64,000 bases of DNA from Eubacterium nodatum ATCC 33099. Lineage in GTDB: Bacteria; Bacillota; Clostridia; Peptostreptococcales; Anaerovoracaceae. Positions 1 to 9,358 of this stretch are shown here, piece by piece (position 1 is the stretch's first letter; each line of letters starts with the position of its first letter). The stretch lies in contig AZKM01000008.1 in the NCBI GenBank assembly GCA_000510425.1, forward strand, positions 151,512 to 215,511, given 5' to 3'. The notes beneath the pieces are model-generated. The model was not told the origin of the DNA and searched no databases. It worked only from the letters and a program-made list of their open reading frames with translations. The position numbers were made by a program, and so were the translations under genes.

Positions 1-291
1 GGCTTTTTTCTTTTCTTCCACTTTGGCCACAACAGTTCTCGCTTCATTTACTCCTGGAAGTGATGCTCCTTCATCAACTTTTACAAGCCCCTTTGACTGC
101 TGTGCAGATAAGTCATTTTTCACATATTCGCTTGCTTGTGCATTTACCTTTACACTGTTAAAACAGATAATCCCTAAAAGCATCATAGGTACAAGGATAA
201 CTGCCACTACTACAGTTAAAGAATCCATGCATCTGTTTAAAAACGCACTGCTGCCTTTTAGAATTCCGGGCTTTTTCTCTTTCAGATTCAT
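1..291 (-). CDS. Exported or membrane-anchored protein, N-terminal part, cut by window edge
   Basis: The first 97 codons of a minus-strand gene that runs off the left edge. The ATG at 291 follows a GGAGG ribosome site with four bases between. The N-terminus is basic (MNLKEKKPGILK), followed by a hydrophobic stretch at about residues 25-45 (VVVAVILVPMMLLGIICF) and a possible signal-peptidase site after NAQA near residue 53. The mature part starts acidic and becomes lysine-rich. I recognise no domain in the visible part. A cell-surface or wall-bound protein is the simplest reading; its function is unknown. It lies downstream of trkH in the same direction, 64 bases away. Confidence 0.7.
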   Translation of the reverse strand, partial: MNLKEKKPGILKGSSAFLNRCMDSLTVVVAVILVPMMLLGIICFNSVKVNAQASEYVKNDLSAQQSKGLVKVDEGASLPGVNEARTVVAKVEEKKKA

Positions 292-355
292 AAGTCCTCC
301 ATTTTTACTAACATTCTTCTATTTTCTGTTATTTCACTAATGTTTCCACTATCTT

Positions 356-1828
356 CTAATATTTTCTCCTTAGAGAGTTAAAAGCAAAAAGTGCGAGAAT
401 CGGATAAATTTCCAATCGTCCAAGCAGCATATCCACTGTCATCACAATCTTTGAAAACATGCTATAACCGCTGAAGTTTGCAGTAGGACCGACTTTTCCG
501 AAACCCGGTCCGATATTGTTGAAAGTTGCAATAACAGCAGATAAATTCGTCTCAAAAGAGTAATTCACCGGGTCCGCTGACACCAGTATAAACGATATCG
601 CAATTATTATAAAGTAAATTACAAGATATGATTCCACGCTTACAATTGTTCTTTCGCTCAACATCTCCCCATTCAATTTTATCACCTTAACCTCATCCGG
701 ATAAAGTCTATTATGTGTAGTTCTCTTGTGGGCTTTGTAAAGAACAAGTAATCGTGAAACTTTCAGTCCGCCGCCGGTGCTTCCTGCGGTTGCTCCCACA
801 ATCATGAGTAAAAACAAAATTGCCTTTGACAAACTATTCCATCCGTCGAAGTCTGCTGTGGAAAATCCTGTAGTCGTAATTATACTGCCCACAGTGAAGG
901 CAACATTCTTGACCGTTTCCCCCAAAGTGGCGGTATCCTGTGTTTTCCCAATCATGTTAATCGTAATCACTATAATGCTTACAAAGATTATCCCAAAATA
1001 CAATCTCACTTCTTCATCTCTGAATACATTTCTGAATCTTCTTATAAGCAACAAATAGAAAAGGCTGAAGTTTATTCCAAACAAAATCATAAATACTGTG
1101 GTTACATTCTGTGCAAGTACCGTATAGGTTGCAAATCCGCTATTTAAAACTGCAAAGCCGCCCGTCCCCGCCGTTCCGAAAGCTATGCAAAAGGCATCAA
1201 ATACCGGCATCTTTGCTATGAGTAAGAATATAATATCCAGAACTGTAAGTCCTATATAAATCATATATAAAATTTCTGTAGATTCCTTAAGTCTTGGAAC
1301 GATTTTGCTCACCATAGGCCCGGGGCTTTCCGAGCGCAAAAGGTTCATGGCATAGCCATTGTCATTTCCCTTTGCCGGCAGAATTGCAAGGAAAAATGCC
1401 AAAACTCCCATACCGCCCAGCCAGTGGCTAAAACTTCTCCAAAAGATTACCCCTTTACCGAGCTTTTCTATATCGGAGATTACCGAGGCTCCGGTAGTTG
1501 TAAAGCCCGAAGTAATTTCAAACAGACTATCCACAAAATCAGGCACCTGACCTGACAAAAAAAGTGGTAAGGCTCCCAAAACACTAAGTGCGACCCAGCA
1601 AAGTCCTGTGCATATAACATCTTCCCAGGTGCTCATTTTTCGCCCTGCATTACGGGAATACAACAACATAATCCCTGATAATATAAGCATGATAAGCAGG
1701 GTAAGCAAGAATCCTCTAACTCCGGATTGATCTCTTGTATACATTGAAATTCCAAGAGGTGGCAACATCGCCGCAAATTCGACTAAAATGATTGTCCCTA
1801 AGATTCTTATCAATCGTTTTCTATTCAT
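356..1828 (-). CDS. trkH: TrkH-type potassium uptake channel subunit
   Basis: A 490-residue integral membrane protein of the TrkH/KtrB family, the ion-conducting part of a K+ uptake system in the cytoplasmic membrane. Four pore-loop repeats can be traced by their TTG/TGG-type filters, for example FTTTGASVISD, GTAGTGGFAVLNSG, TTTGFSTADFDGW and FNNIGPGFGKVGP. Hydrophobic helices fill the rest, and the length fits the TrkH class (about 480 residues). The ATG follows an AAGGAGA site that overlaps the end of trkA, 12 bases upstream, so the two are co-transcribed and probably translated together. The TrkA partner should gate it. Confidence 0.95.
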   Translation of the reverse strand: MNRKRLIRILGTIILVEFAAMLPPLGISMYTRDQSGVRGFLLTLLIMLILSGIMLLYSRNAGRKMSTWEDVICTGLCWVALSVLGALPLFLSGQVPDFVDSLFEITSGFTTTGASVISDIEKLGKGVIFWRSFSHWLGGMGVLAFFLAILPAKGNDNGYAMNLLRSESPGPMVSKIVPRLKESTEILYMIYIGLTVLDIIFLLIAKMPVFDAFCIAFGTAGTGGFAVLNSGFATYTVLAQNVTTVFMILFGINFSLFYLLLIRRFRNVFRDEEVRLYFGIIFVSIIVITINMIGKTQDTATLGETVKNVAFTVGSIITTTGFSTADFDGWNSLSKAILFLLMIVGATAGSTGGGLKVSRLLVLYKAHKRTTHNRLYPDEVKVIKLNGEMLSERTIVSVESYLVIYFIIIAISFILVSADPVNYSFETNLSAVIATFNNIGPGFGKVGPTANFSGYSMFSKIVMTVDMLLGRLEIYPILALFAFNSLRRKY

Positions 1829-1840
1829 TAAAAGGTCTCC

Positions 1841-3196
1841 TTAACGAAACAAATCATCAAATTTCTTTATGTCATCTCTGGAAAATACCGCAAGGACTCT
1901 ATCTCCCTGTAAAAACATAGATTCACCGTCAGGCAGTATATTCTTTCCTTTTCTATTGATAGATGCCAACACTACATTCTTCTTGAATTTAATATTTTTA
2001 AGCTCCTCACCACAGTGCCCCATTCCGCTGCCCACAACAAATTCTGCAATTTGGGCATTTCCATCAGCAATGGAACGGATGGAAACCGCTGCGGAATTCC
2101 TGCCTATCAAGGCTCTGACAAATCTTACGATAACATCACCACACAACTGATTTGGGTTAATCACACTGACATTATCGATCTTATTCAATAAAGCTGCATA
2201 GTTTATATCTTTGAGTTTGATTATACTCAATGGAATTTTGACTAAGTTTGCAAAAGTTGCCAGCACAGCATTGCTCTCGTCATCATTAGTCAAGCAGATA
2301 AGTGCATCCTGTTCCCTGACATTTTTCCTCTCCAAAAGTGCAAGTTTTCTTCCGTCCCCATGGATTATACTTGCATTAGGAAATTCCAACGCCAATTCTT
2401 CACAAATTTCTCTGTCCGTATCAATAACAGTTATGTCCATCTTCTGCCTTTGAAGGCTTGTGATGAGTGCTTTAGCGGTTCTTCCCCCACCTACAATCAT
2501 AACCTTCTTTACTTTTTCACGCTTCTTGCCAAATACCCTCAACAGCTTGCTGAGATCATCTTCTTCAGCCGTCACATAAATTCTATCGTTTTCCTTTAGA
2601 ATAAAATCTCTCTCCGGTGTAATCGCCATTCCATCACGCTTTACCACGCAAACAAGGGCTCTGGAATGAGTAATCTCCTGAACTGCACTGACAGGTCTAC
2701 CGCAAAGTTCACTCTCCGGGTGAAGTTCCGCCTCAACCACATCTGTCATGCCCTTTGTAAATCTCTCTCTATGTAAAAATCCCGGATATGTCAAAATTGC
2801 TTCTATATCTTTCGCCGCATAGGTTCCCGGATCTATTATCATAGACAATCCGAACTGTTCGCGAAATACACTTGTGGTTTCAAGATACTCCTGACTTCTA
2901 ACCCTTGCAACTGTTTTAATGTTCGGATTCATGCTGTGAGCTGTCATACAGCTAAGCAGGTTCTTTTCGTCAGAATAAGTTGCAGTAATTAACAAATCTG
3001 CATCTTCAACCCCGGCTTTTCTAAGGGTTTCCATCGCAGCACAAGTCCCCTTGACAGTCAAAACATCCTGGGTCTCTTCGTTGTACTCAAGTCTATCTAT
3101 ATTCCGGTCAACCAAAACAATATCATGACCTTCCTTTAAAAGTCTGCCTGCAAGTCCTGCTCCTATATTACCGATACCGGCAATGATTATTTTCAT
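1841..3196 (-). CDS. trkA: TrkA, NAD-binding regulatory subunit of Trk potassium uptake
   Basis: A cytoplasmic peripheral subunit of the Trk channel, about 451 residues, with two RCK halves as in full-length TrkA. Each half begins with a Rossmann dinucleotide loop: GIGNIGAGLAGRL near residue 8 and VGGGRTAKAL near residue 237. Each ends in a TrkA-C-like ligand domain. I chose the ATG at 3196 (MKIIIAGIG) because GAGG lies seven bases ahead; the ATG two codons earlier leaves only one base. The gene precedes trkH by 12 bases. The 167 bases upstream contain no recognisable K+ or c-di-AMP riboswitch. Confidence 0.94.
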   Translation of the reverse strand: MKIIIAGIGNIGAGLAGRLLKEGHDIVLVDRNIDRLEYNEETQDVLTVKGTCAAMETLRKAGVEDADLLITATYSDEKNLLSCMTAHSMNPNIKTVARVRSQEYLETTSVFREQFGLSMIIDPGTYAAKDIEAILTYPGFLHRERFTKGMTDVVEAELHPESELCGRPVSAVQEITHSRALVCVVKRDGMAITPERDFILKENDRIYVTAEEDDLSKLLRVFGKKREKVKKVMIVGGGRTAKALITSLQRQKMDITVIDTDREICEELALEFPNASIIHGDGRKLALLERKNVREQDALICLTNDDESNAVLATFANLVKIPLSIIKLKDINYAALLNKIDNVSVINPNQLCGDVIVRFVRALIGRNSAAVSIRSIADGNAQIAEFVVGSGMGHCGEELKNIKFKKNVVLASINRKGKNILPDGESMFLQGDRVLAVFSRDDIKKFDDLFR

Positions 3197-3363
3197 GCTC
3201 ATACCTCTATGTATATGTAAAATATAATTTTCTAAAAAATCCTCAAAACGATTTCCCCATGAACCTCATTCAAAACGGTACACAAATCGTCTTTCACACG
3301 AGTGGGATACCAGTATATCACTCCGATTTTAAAAATTCAACTCCACCTTTTCCCAAAGCCTAA

Positions 3364-4218
3364 CTACTGCAATGCCTGCCCCATGCCGATTCTTTTTGCA
3401 TAATCCACAGGTGTATTCCCTTCAGAATCTGCAATATTCTTATTCGCTCCATGTTTCAATAAAAGTTTTACAAGCGGCACAATATTATCCTTGCTCAAGT
3501 TCTGTTCATCCTCATTAAACAGAAAAACCGATGCTAACGGTGTATGCCCCTCTTCATCCCTCAAATTAACATAATATCGCTTTTTATCCAAAAGGTACTT
3601 AACCAATCGGTAGTTTCCCCTGTAACATGCGTAACTGAGTGCAGAGTTTCTATCGGCAGGATGGATAGGGGCTTTGTTTGTACAGTATTTCTCAACGAAT
3701 TTATACATCTCCAAAATTTTCTTTTCCAGCTTCTCTCTTTCGCTGCCCCTATTACAATCAAGCAGTGCAATTTCAAGCAGCGCTGAATTAACATTGGCAT
3801 CTTCCGGGGTTCCATCCGGCTTAGCCCCGTTCTTTAGCAGTAAAGTTATAGTATCAAACATTTCATCAGAATATGTTCCGGAACTTGCAACAAGTCCTAC
3901 CGTATTGACTCTATCGTTTACAGGTACTGCTCCATTATCTGTCAAAATCTTAACAGCCTTGTAATTCCCACAGGAAATAGCAAATTCCAAGGGGGTTTCA
4001 TTGTTCCATTCAGGCAACAAATTAAGCGGAAAAATGACTCCCCCGGGGGTATTTATGTATGTATTATCCTTTGCCAGCTCCTCTACCTTTTTAAGGTCGT
4101 TATCTGCAATGGCATCTGCCATAGATTTTGTCCATATGCGTCCGGGGCCAAATATTGACCACGCTGTAGGAAATAATACCGCTATCACTATAATAAATAT
4201 GATAATTTTCTTTTTCAT
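3364..4218 (-). CDS. Membrane-anchored ankyrin-repeat protein
   Basis: A 284-residue protein with a single N-terminal hydrophobic segment (residues 4-20, IIIFIIVIAVLFPTAW) that looks like a signal anchor, followed by ankyrin-type helices. Repeat signatures include NETPLEFAISCGNYKAV, NSALSYACYRGNYRLVKYLL, GHTPLASVF and GNTPVDYAKRIG. Ankyrin repeats bind proteins; the partner is unknown. I start at ATG 4218 (MKKKIIIF), which has GGAG at good spacing; a TTG four codons upstream is in frame but would place that site inside the gene. It stands alone between trkA and a tRNA gene. Confidence 0.82.
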   Translation of the reverse strand: MKKKIIIFIIVIAVLFPTAWSIFGPGRIWTKSMADAIADNDLKKVEELAKDNTYINTPGGVIFPLNLLPEWNNETPLEFAISCGNYKAVKILTDNGAVPVNDRVNTVGLVASSGTYSDEMFDTITLLLKNGAKPDGTPEDANVNSALLEIALLDCNRGSEREKLEKKILEMYKFVEKYCTNKAPIHPADRNSALSYACYRGNYRLVKYLLDKKRYYVNLRDEEGHTPLASVFLFNEDEQNLSKDNIVPLVKLLLKHGANKNIADSEGNTPVDYAKRIGMGQALQ

Positions 4219-4372
4219 CACAGTCTCCAAACCGCTTTTACCAAGTTTATATTATTGAAGCTAAACCTGTACATAAATGCCTATTTCTTATGTCAAATGC
4301 GGCAATAACTTGTCAAACTCACATAATAACTAGATTGTACCACACTTTTATACATAAATGTAAATAAAGTAT

Positions 4373-4401
4373 TTGAAATAGTGCTCAATGAATGGTATCA
4401 T
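4373..4401 (+). promoter_or_regulatory. Candidate sigma-A promoter of the tRNA-Arg gene
   Basis: TTGAAA at 4373-4378 and TATCAT at 4396-4401 are 17 bases apart, about 78 bases ahead of the tRNA. Spacing and sequence fit a housekeeping promoter. The 260 bases between the ankyrin gene and the tRNA hold nothing else I can identify. Confidence 0.45.
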
Positions 4402-4478
4402 TGATATGTAATTTATTTCAACGACTTGGCAAAAAGTTTTCGGCTTAATCCAATCGTTATAAAGAAGATAAAAAGTAT

Positions 4479-4554
4479 GTCTCAGTAGCTCAGTGGATAG
4501 AGCGTCGGTTTCCTAAACCGTGCGTCGGGTGTTCGAATCGCCTCTGGGACACCA
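4479..4554 (+). tRNA. tRNA-Arg, anticodon CCU, CCA encoded
   Basis: A cloverleaf can be folded by hand. The acceptor arm GTCTCAG pairs with CTGGGAC, followed by discriminator A and encoded CCA. The D arm contains GCTC/GAGC, the anticodon loop is TTCCTAA, and the T loop is TTCGAAT. The anticodon CCT reads AGG codons. The outermost anticodon-stem pair is a T-T mismatch. It has its own promoter and terminator. An accessory islet begins directly behind it, as is common at tRNA integration sites. Confidence 0.95.
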
Positions 4555-4564
4555 ATTGAAAAAG

Positions 4565-4604
4565 CCTTGCAATTACTGTGTTTTCAGTGGTTGCAAGGTT
4601 TTTT
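4565..4604 (+). terminator. Terminator after tRNA-Arg
   Basis: CCTTGCAA pairs with TTGCAAGG, and an inner ACTG/CAGT pair lies around the loop. A run of six T follows at once. It begins 10 bases past the tRNA. Confidence 0.88.
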
Positions 4605-4640
4605 GCTCTAAAACATTATGGAGATAATCATTATATTTTA

Positions 4641-4669
4641 TTGAATAAAAAAACTCTATGTGATACTAA
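4641..4669 (+). promoter_or_regulatory. Candidate promoter of the small-ORF islet
   Basis: TTGAAT (4641-4646) and TACTAA (4664-4669) are separated by 17 bases in an AT-rich stretch, pointing at the two small ORFs. AT-rich DNA gives such matches by chance, so support is modest. Confidence 0.35.
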
Positions 4670-4815
4670 GACATCATAAGTAAACTGTAATGATACTACA
4701 GGCTATCATATTTTTAGTAAAATAAAAAGTCTTTTTTTTCAAAATAAAAAGTTTATCATATTCTAAATCAACTAAATTACCTAAGTATAAACATATAAAA
4801 ATATCATATAAAACT

Positions 4816-5100
4816 TTGAAAACATATAGTTTGGCTGACTTTGGTACAGTTACCGGATTAGCAGGGATAATTGTAACAATTTTAGCCTTCAAAGAAGTAG
4901 TTGGAGTAACAATTGCAACAATAATAGGAATAACATTAAGTGGAATCGGGATTGCAACCACATGGGCGAGCATAAAAGAAAGTAACTCTAAACATGGTTT
5001 AATTATACATCTAAAACGAATAAAAAGAACTTATACTAAGCAAAGGAAGAAGCACACTTTCTATACATATACCCCATACAAAAGGCTAACAAAATATTAA
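4816..5100 (+). CDS. Small hydrophobic-core, basic-tail protein (uncertain)
   Basis: An ORF of 94 codons from a TTG; the frame is open from 4726 with no other canonical start and no clear ribosome site. Residues 11-55 form two glycine-rich hydrophobic helices (TGLAGIIVTILAF and TIATIIGITLSGIGIATTW). The last 35 residues are strongly basic with many Lys, Arg and Tyr. The layout recalls a small membrane-active or bacteriocin-like peptide, but I recognise no family. The next ORF encodes a small membrane protein, as bacteriocin immunity genes do. It may also be a truncated remnant. Confidence 0.35.
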   Translation: MKTYSLADFGTVTGLAGIIVTILAFKEVVGVTIATIIGITLSGIGIATTWASIKESNSKHGLIIHLKRIKRTYTKQRKKHTFYTYTPYKRLTKY

Positions 5101-5119
5101 TATCCACGAGGTACATGAA

Positions 5120-5389
5120 ATGACTAAATTAATAAATTATCTACAATTAACTCTATTATCGTTCTTACTGATTATAAGAATATTCCTGATCAGTAAACCA
5201 ATACCTTATTTTGTCTTAACATCAATATTGGGTTTAATATTTTTATCTATTTGCATATCAAACTATCAGATTTGGTCAAATATTAGTTCCCATTCAAACA
5301 AACTTTCACTATATGCTTTCCATTTATGTACTATTAATTTGTCATATATGGTGATGTTTATGTATATTATCTTAGCAATAAATCACTAA
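5120..5389 (+). CDS. Small multi-pass membrane protein of unknown function
   Basis: An 89-residue protein that is almost entirely hydrophobic, with three likely membrane helices (about residues 8-25, 32-48 and 64-86). The ATG has GAGG nine bases upstream, so translation is plausible. It lies 19 bases after the basic-tail ORF in the same direction. Size and topology are compatible with a small immunity protein, but this rests on shape and position only. Codon use is more AT-rich than the flanking housekeeping genes, which fits transferred DNA. Confidence 0.45.
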   Translation: MTKLINYLQLTLLSFLLIIRIFLISKPIPYFVLTSILGLIFLSICISNYQIWSNISSHSNKLSLYAFHLCTINLSYMVMFMYIILAINH

Positions 5390-5567
5390 AAGCTGTAATA
5401 TAGCTACTCATTCCGTCAGAATGAAGAAGTGATAGATTGACCATTGACCGTTATGTATGAACTCAGAAAAGGCGTGGGGAAACGAAAGGTTACTAGAGGT
5501 CGTAATCCTTTTCCCTGAAGCCCTCAGCAGAAAGCCACGGAAGGAACATCATAGAAAAAACAAACGA

Positions 5568-5744
5568 ATTCCGAGCTCAAGTAAGGGAGTATCCATTAAG
5601 CATTATTCTGCTGAGCAAATTCTATGGTTTGCCGATGAGATTAATGAGCTTTCACGAAAACTGTTAGAATATACTACTCCAGAGGGACTCTTTGATAAAG
5701 TTCTTAATAAAGTACATTCAATTGTCAAAGTTCAGGTAGCTTAA
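5568..5744 (+). pseudogene. IS30-family transposase, C-terminal remnant
   Basis: The last 58 codons resemble the end of IS30-type transposases: a KGVSIKHYSAEQI segment, then the LSRKLLEYTTPEGLFDKVLN segment that corresponds to the usual PRK-LGY-TPEE tail. The catalytic DDE core is absent, and the DNA before 5568 does not continue the family in frame. No intact terminal repeats were found. I read it as a decayed insertion sequence next to the tRNA-Arg gene. Confidence 0.6.
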
Positions 5745-6191
5745 TTGAGCTTTAGTGTTCAATTTTAAATTGCAATTTATATCTTTTTTAAGTATCTAAA
5801 ATCTTTAAGTAGCAAATTTGAGTGATGACTTAATTTCAAAGTTTTTAATAAACCTCTCAAAATTTTCGCATACCTCATATTTTCAATATTGTACTGAAAA
5901 AAGAACCTTATATTATACTTAAGTATTAAAAATACAGTTGCAACTATGAGTCTTATATAGTACAATACAGTCAAGATTGTTAACTTTATAACAAGATATC
6001 GGTTCTTTGGAAAACACCACATATACCGAGTCTTGAGCTGAAAGACGGGGCATTAGCTCAGGAAATTTTTTAAAAATTTTTTGTAAAAATGTATGTTCAA
6101 TCAGTCCTTTACAAACTTATTGGACATGCATTAAAAAAGTTTCAATCATCTTCACAATAAAATATCGCAAAAGAATGAAGAGGAAGTAATT
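5745..6191. other. 447-base AT-rich gap with no gene; short tRNA-like fragment
   Basis: No convincing gene lies here. A minus-strand frame at 5777-6022 encodes a hydrophobic and basic 81-residue sequence with no ribosome site and no family I know. At 6047-6061 the sequence GGGGCATTAGCTCAG matches the 5' acceptor and D-arm start of many bacterial tRNA genes but then breaks off, so it may be a tRNA stub. The last 20 bases carry the ribosome site of the CoA-transferase. Confidence 0.5.
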
Positions 6192-7550
6192 ATGTATAAG
6201 GTTTCAGAAATCGGCGAGGCATACGCTCGCAAAGTGATTACAGCAGATGAAGCTGCGGCAATGGTAAAATCAGGAGATCGCTTGCACTTTGGACTTGGAT
6301 GCGGATCAGTTGTAGAAATTGATGAAGCTTTAGCCAAAAGAGCCGATGAGTTAAAAAACATTGATGTTCTCAGTACCGTAACCATTAGAAAGAAGCCCTT
6401 TGCATTATATTCTGCAACAGAAAGCAATGACAATGTGCGATTCATCTCCGCACACTTCAGTGGTACGGACAGAACTATCTGCAAGGACGGAAGATGTTGG
6501 TATATGCCTATGACATTCGCAGAACTTCCGTCTCTTTGGAGTCAAAACCCAAAAGGTATAGATATTGCAATGTTTCAGGTTGCTCCAATGGATAAGTACG
6601 GAAACTTTAATATGGGACCTCAGCTTTCTGATTACTGGGGAGTGTTGAAGGTTGCCAAAAAGGTAATTGTAGAAGTAAATCCATTGATGCCTGTCGCTCT
6701 TGGCCCTGAAAACAATATAAACATTCAGGATGTGGATTTTGTTGTAGAAGGTCCCGGAAACGAACTTGCTGAAATACCGGATAAAGTCGGTGGGGATGTA
6801 GAAACAAAGATTGCCGAATATGTGGTTGACAGAATGCAGTCAAACTGCACCCTGCAACTGGGCATCGGAGCACTTCCATGTACAATCGGTAAAATGCTCG
6901 CCGAATCTGACCTGACCAACATAAGTGCACATACAGAAATGCTGGTAAACGCCTATGTGGATCTCTTTGAAGCAGGAAAACTCAGCACTGAAAAATCCAC
7001 AGACAGAGGAACTGTCCTTTACACCTTTGCCGGCGGAACCAAGAAACTGTACGACTTTATAGACAACAACCCGATGTGCTGCAATGCACCTGTGGACTAT
7101 ATAAACGACCCACATGTAATTTCAAGCATGGATAATTTTATCTCTATAAACAGTTGTGTTCAGGTAGATCTTCTTTCTCAGGTATGTTCTGAAACCGTAG
7201 GTGCCAGACAGGTATCGGGTACTGGCGGTCAACTGGACTTTGTAATGGGTGCATATCGTTCAAAAGGCGGAAAGAGCTTCATCTGTACACCGTCAACCAG
7301 AACTCAACCGGACGGCACATTGGTCTCCAATATATCACCGACACTCAGACCGGGTGCAGTTGTTACCACTCCAAGAACCGCTACCCACTATATCGTGACG
7401 GAGTATGGCGTTGCAGATATGAAAGGACGCTCCACTTGGGAAAGAGCCGAAAGCTTAATTGAAATTGCACATCCGGATTTCCGAGATGACTTGATTAAAG
7501 AAGCTGAAAAAATGGGTATTTGGAGTACTACGAGCAAAGCAACTTTCTAA
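6192..7550 (+). CDS. Acetyl-/butyryl-CoA-type CoA-transferase (4-hydroxybutyrate/butyrate CoA-transferase family)
   Basis: A 452-residue class I CoA-transferase of the acetyl-CoA hydrolase/transferase family. The C-terminal half carries the family's [21 protein letters not shown] segment and the [14 protein letters not shown] region. Glu249 of HTEM probably supplies the glutamyl-CoA intermediate, by analogy with 4-hydroxybutyrate CoA-transferase. Members move CoA between acetate and butyrate, 4-hydroxybutyrate or related acids in anaerobic fermentation. Sequence reading cannot fix the acid used; butyryl-CoA:acetate transfer is a fair guess. The ATG has AGAGGAAG upstream. It is a single-gene unit with its own terminator. 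Together with hut genes it suggests a histidine- and glutamate-fermenting, acid-forming anaerobe. Confidence 0.88.
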   Translation: MYKVSEIGEAYARKVITADEAAAMVKSGDRLHFGLGCGSVVEIDEALAKRADELKNIDVLSTVTIRKKPFALYSATESNDNVRFISAHFSGTDRTICKDGRCWYMPMTFAELPSLWSQNPKGIDIAMFQVAPMDKYGNFNMGPQLSDYWGVLKVAKKVIVEVNPLMPVALGPENNINIQDVDFVVEGPGNELAEIPDKVGGDVETKIAEYVVDRMQSNCTLQLGIGALPCTIGKMLAESDLTNISAHTEMLVNAYVDLFEAGKLSTEKSTDRGTVLYTFAGGTKKLYDFIDNNPMCCNAPVDYINDPHVISSMDNFISINSCVQVDLLSQVCSETVGARQVSGTGGQLDFVMGAYRSKGGKSFICTPSTRTQPDGTLVSNISPTLRPGAVVTTPRTATHYIVTEYGVADMKGRSTWERAESLIEIAHPDFRDDLIKEAEKMGIWSTTSKATF

Positions 7551-7676
7551 AACCGACTAAATCGGATAGAAGACATCTTTTGTCGGGGTCTATTACAGAT
7601 TATTTTGGGCAGAATTAGTCCCAGCTTATTGGAATGCTTGGAAAATATCCAAACAAACATCTATATATTTTTTAGG

Positions 7677-7706
7677 AAAAGGGACAGATCAAACTTAGTC
7701 CCTTTT
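7677..7706 (+). terminator. Terminator after the CoA-transferase gene
   Basis: AAAAGGGAC pairs with GTCCCTTTT around a 12-base loop and runs into T residues. It lies 127 bases past the stop codon. The interval between holds nothing else recognisable. Confidence 0.65.
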
Positions 7707-7843
7707 TCTATGTATTCCGGCATTTATATATTTATTGTATACTTGTCATTCTATCTGAACTTCTTTTTCCTCTTACACATATTTTGAAATGTACTCTTTA
7801 CACCACAGAAATTTCTATTGACACTCTCTTATGGTTTTTATCC

Positions 7844-7872
7844 TTGCAACCTAATTGCATTATTGCTATAAT
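7844..7872 (+). promoter_or_regulatory. Promoter of purB-purA-alr
   Basis: TTGCAA (7844-7849) and a perfect TATAAT (7867-7872) lie 17 bases apart, ending 38 bases ahead of purB. A TTGACA at 7818 is too far from this -10 box to serve it. No PurR box or purine riboswitch was recognised in the leader. Confidence 0.7.
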
Positions 7873-7910
7873 TAAGCATGGTTTGGAGCGTAATTTTAGG
7901 AGGAATATAG

Positions 7911-9347
7911 ATGGCAGATTATCAAGGTTACACAAGTCCCTTATCACGGCGTTATCCCAGCAACGAAATGAAATATATTTTCTCTCCGGAAAAGAAATTC
8001 AAGACTTGGAGGAAATTATGGATCGCCCTTGCAGAAGCGGAAAAAGAACTTGGTTTGGACATCAAACAGGAGCAAATTGATGAGTTGATTGCAAAGAAAG
8101 ATGACATCAACTATGAAGTTGCCGAGAAACGAGAAAAAATTGTAAGGCACGATGTCATGTCCCATGTCTACGCCTATGGAACTCAGTGTCCGAAGGCAAA
8201 GGGCATTATTCATCTTGGTGCTACCTCATGCTATGTAGGAGATAATACAGATTTAATCCTCATGTATGAAGGTCTTCAACTAATCCGCAGGAAAATTATC
8301 AATGCAATTGCACAGCTGTCAAAATTTGCCGACGAGTACAAGAGTCTGCCTTGCCTTGCATTTACACATTATCAGGCGGCACAACCGACAAGTGTCGGTA
8401 AGCGCGCAACTCTCTGGCTAAATGATCTGGTAATAGACCTTGAAGACTTGAATTACCTGCTCAGCACCATCAAATTACTTGGCTGCAAAGGTACAACCGG
8501 AACTCAGGCATCTTTCATGGAACTTTTTGCTGGTGACCACGAGAAATGCAAAGCTTTAGATAAAAAAATTGCGCAAAAAATGGGATTTGAAGGTTGTTAT
8601 GCTGTTTCCGGACAAACTTATTCACGAAAAATTGACAGCAGAATCTTAAATGTTCTTGCGGGAATTGCTCAGTCAGCGCATAAATTCAGCAACGACATTC
8701 GCCTTCTTCAGCACATGAAAGAAGTGGAAGAACCCTTTGAAAAAAATCAAATCGGTTCATCCGCCATGGCATACAAGAGAAATCCTATGCGTTCAGAGCG
8801 TATGGCAGCCCTTGCAAACTATGTTATGAGCGATGTGATGAACCCGCAGTTAACTGCGGCAACCCAGTGGTTCGAAAGAACTCTGGATGATTCAGCAAAT
8901 AAGAGAATAAGCATTTCGGAGGCATTCCTTGCCACCGACAGTATTCTTGAATTATATATAAATATTTCCACAGGTCTTGTGGTTTACCCTAAGGTAATCG
9001 AGGCTCATTTAATGGCAGAACTTCCATTCATGGCAACGGAAAATATTATGATGGATGCCGTTAAGGCAGGTGGAGACAGGCAGGAGCTTCATGAAAGAAT
9101 CAGAGAACTTTCGATGGAAGCCGGAAAAACCGTAAAGGAAGAAGGGAAACCGAACGATTTACTGGACAGAATCGCAGCGGATCCTGCCTTTAATACAAGT
9201 AAAGAGGCTTTACAGAAGGTTATGAAGCCAGAGAATTATATCGGAAGATCTGCACAGCAGACATCTGAGTTTCTTGACGGGGTCATAAAGCCTATTCTAT
9301 CCGCAAACAAAGATGCACTGGGTCTGGAAGCGGAAATTAGCGTATAG
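7911..9347 (+). CDS. purB: Adenylosuccinate lyase
   Basis: A 478-residue lyase of the fumarase/aspartase superfamily. It releases fumarate from SAICAR and from adenylosuccinate, the eighth step to IMP and the last step to AMP. The signature loop SSAMAYKRNPMRSERM carries the flexible catalytic serine, and the TSVGKRATLW and TGTQASF segments fit the family. The length matches the longer human-like PurB class. The start follows AGGAGGA. It leads an operon with purA 11 bases downstream, so both steps from IMP to AMP are made together. Confidence 0.96.
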   Translation: MADYQGYTSPLSRRYPSNEMKYIFSPEKKFKTWRKLWIALAEAEKELGLDIKQEQIDELIAKKDDINYEVAEKREKIVRHDVMSHVYAYGTQCPKAKGIIHLGATSCYVGDNTDLILMYEGLQLIRRKIINAIAQLSKFADEYKSLPCLAFTHYQAAQPTSVGKRATLWLNDLVIDLEDLNYLLSTIKLLGCKGTTGTQASFMELFAGDHEKCKALDKKIAQKMGFEGCYAVSGQTYSRKIDSRILNVLAGIAQSAHKFSNDIRLLQHMKEVEEPFEKNQIGSSAMAYKRNPMRSERMAALANYVMSDVMNPQLTAATQWFERTLDDSANKRISISEAFLATDSILELYINISTGLVVYPKVIEAHLMAELPFMATENIMMDAVKAGGDRQELHERIRELSMEAGKTVKEEGKPNDLLDRIAADPAFNTSKEALQKVMKPENYIGRSAQQTSEFLDGVIKPILSANKDALGLEAEISV

Positions 9348-9358
9348 GAGGAGATTTT

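Noticed and set aside
3197..3363. c-di-AMP (ydaO) riboswitch ahead of trkA
   Set aside because: The 167-base interval is short and lacks the conserved ydaO helices.
4674..4973. Minus-strand 99-codon hydrophobic frame
   Set aside because: It is the antisense of the plus-strand small ORF, has no ribosome site and its low complexity mirrors the valine/isoleucine codons opposite.
5777..6022. Minus-strand 81-codon frame in the tRNA-Arg islet
   Set aside because: AT-rich, no ribosome site, no recognised family; possibly a transposase scrap but not supportable.
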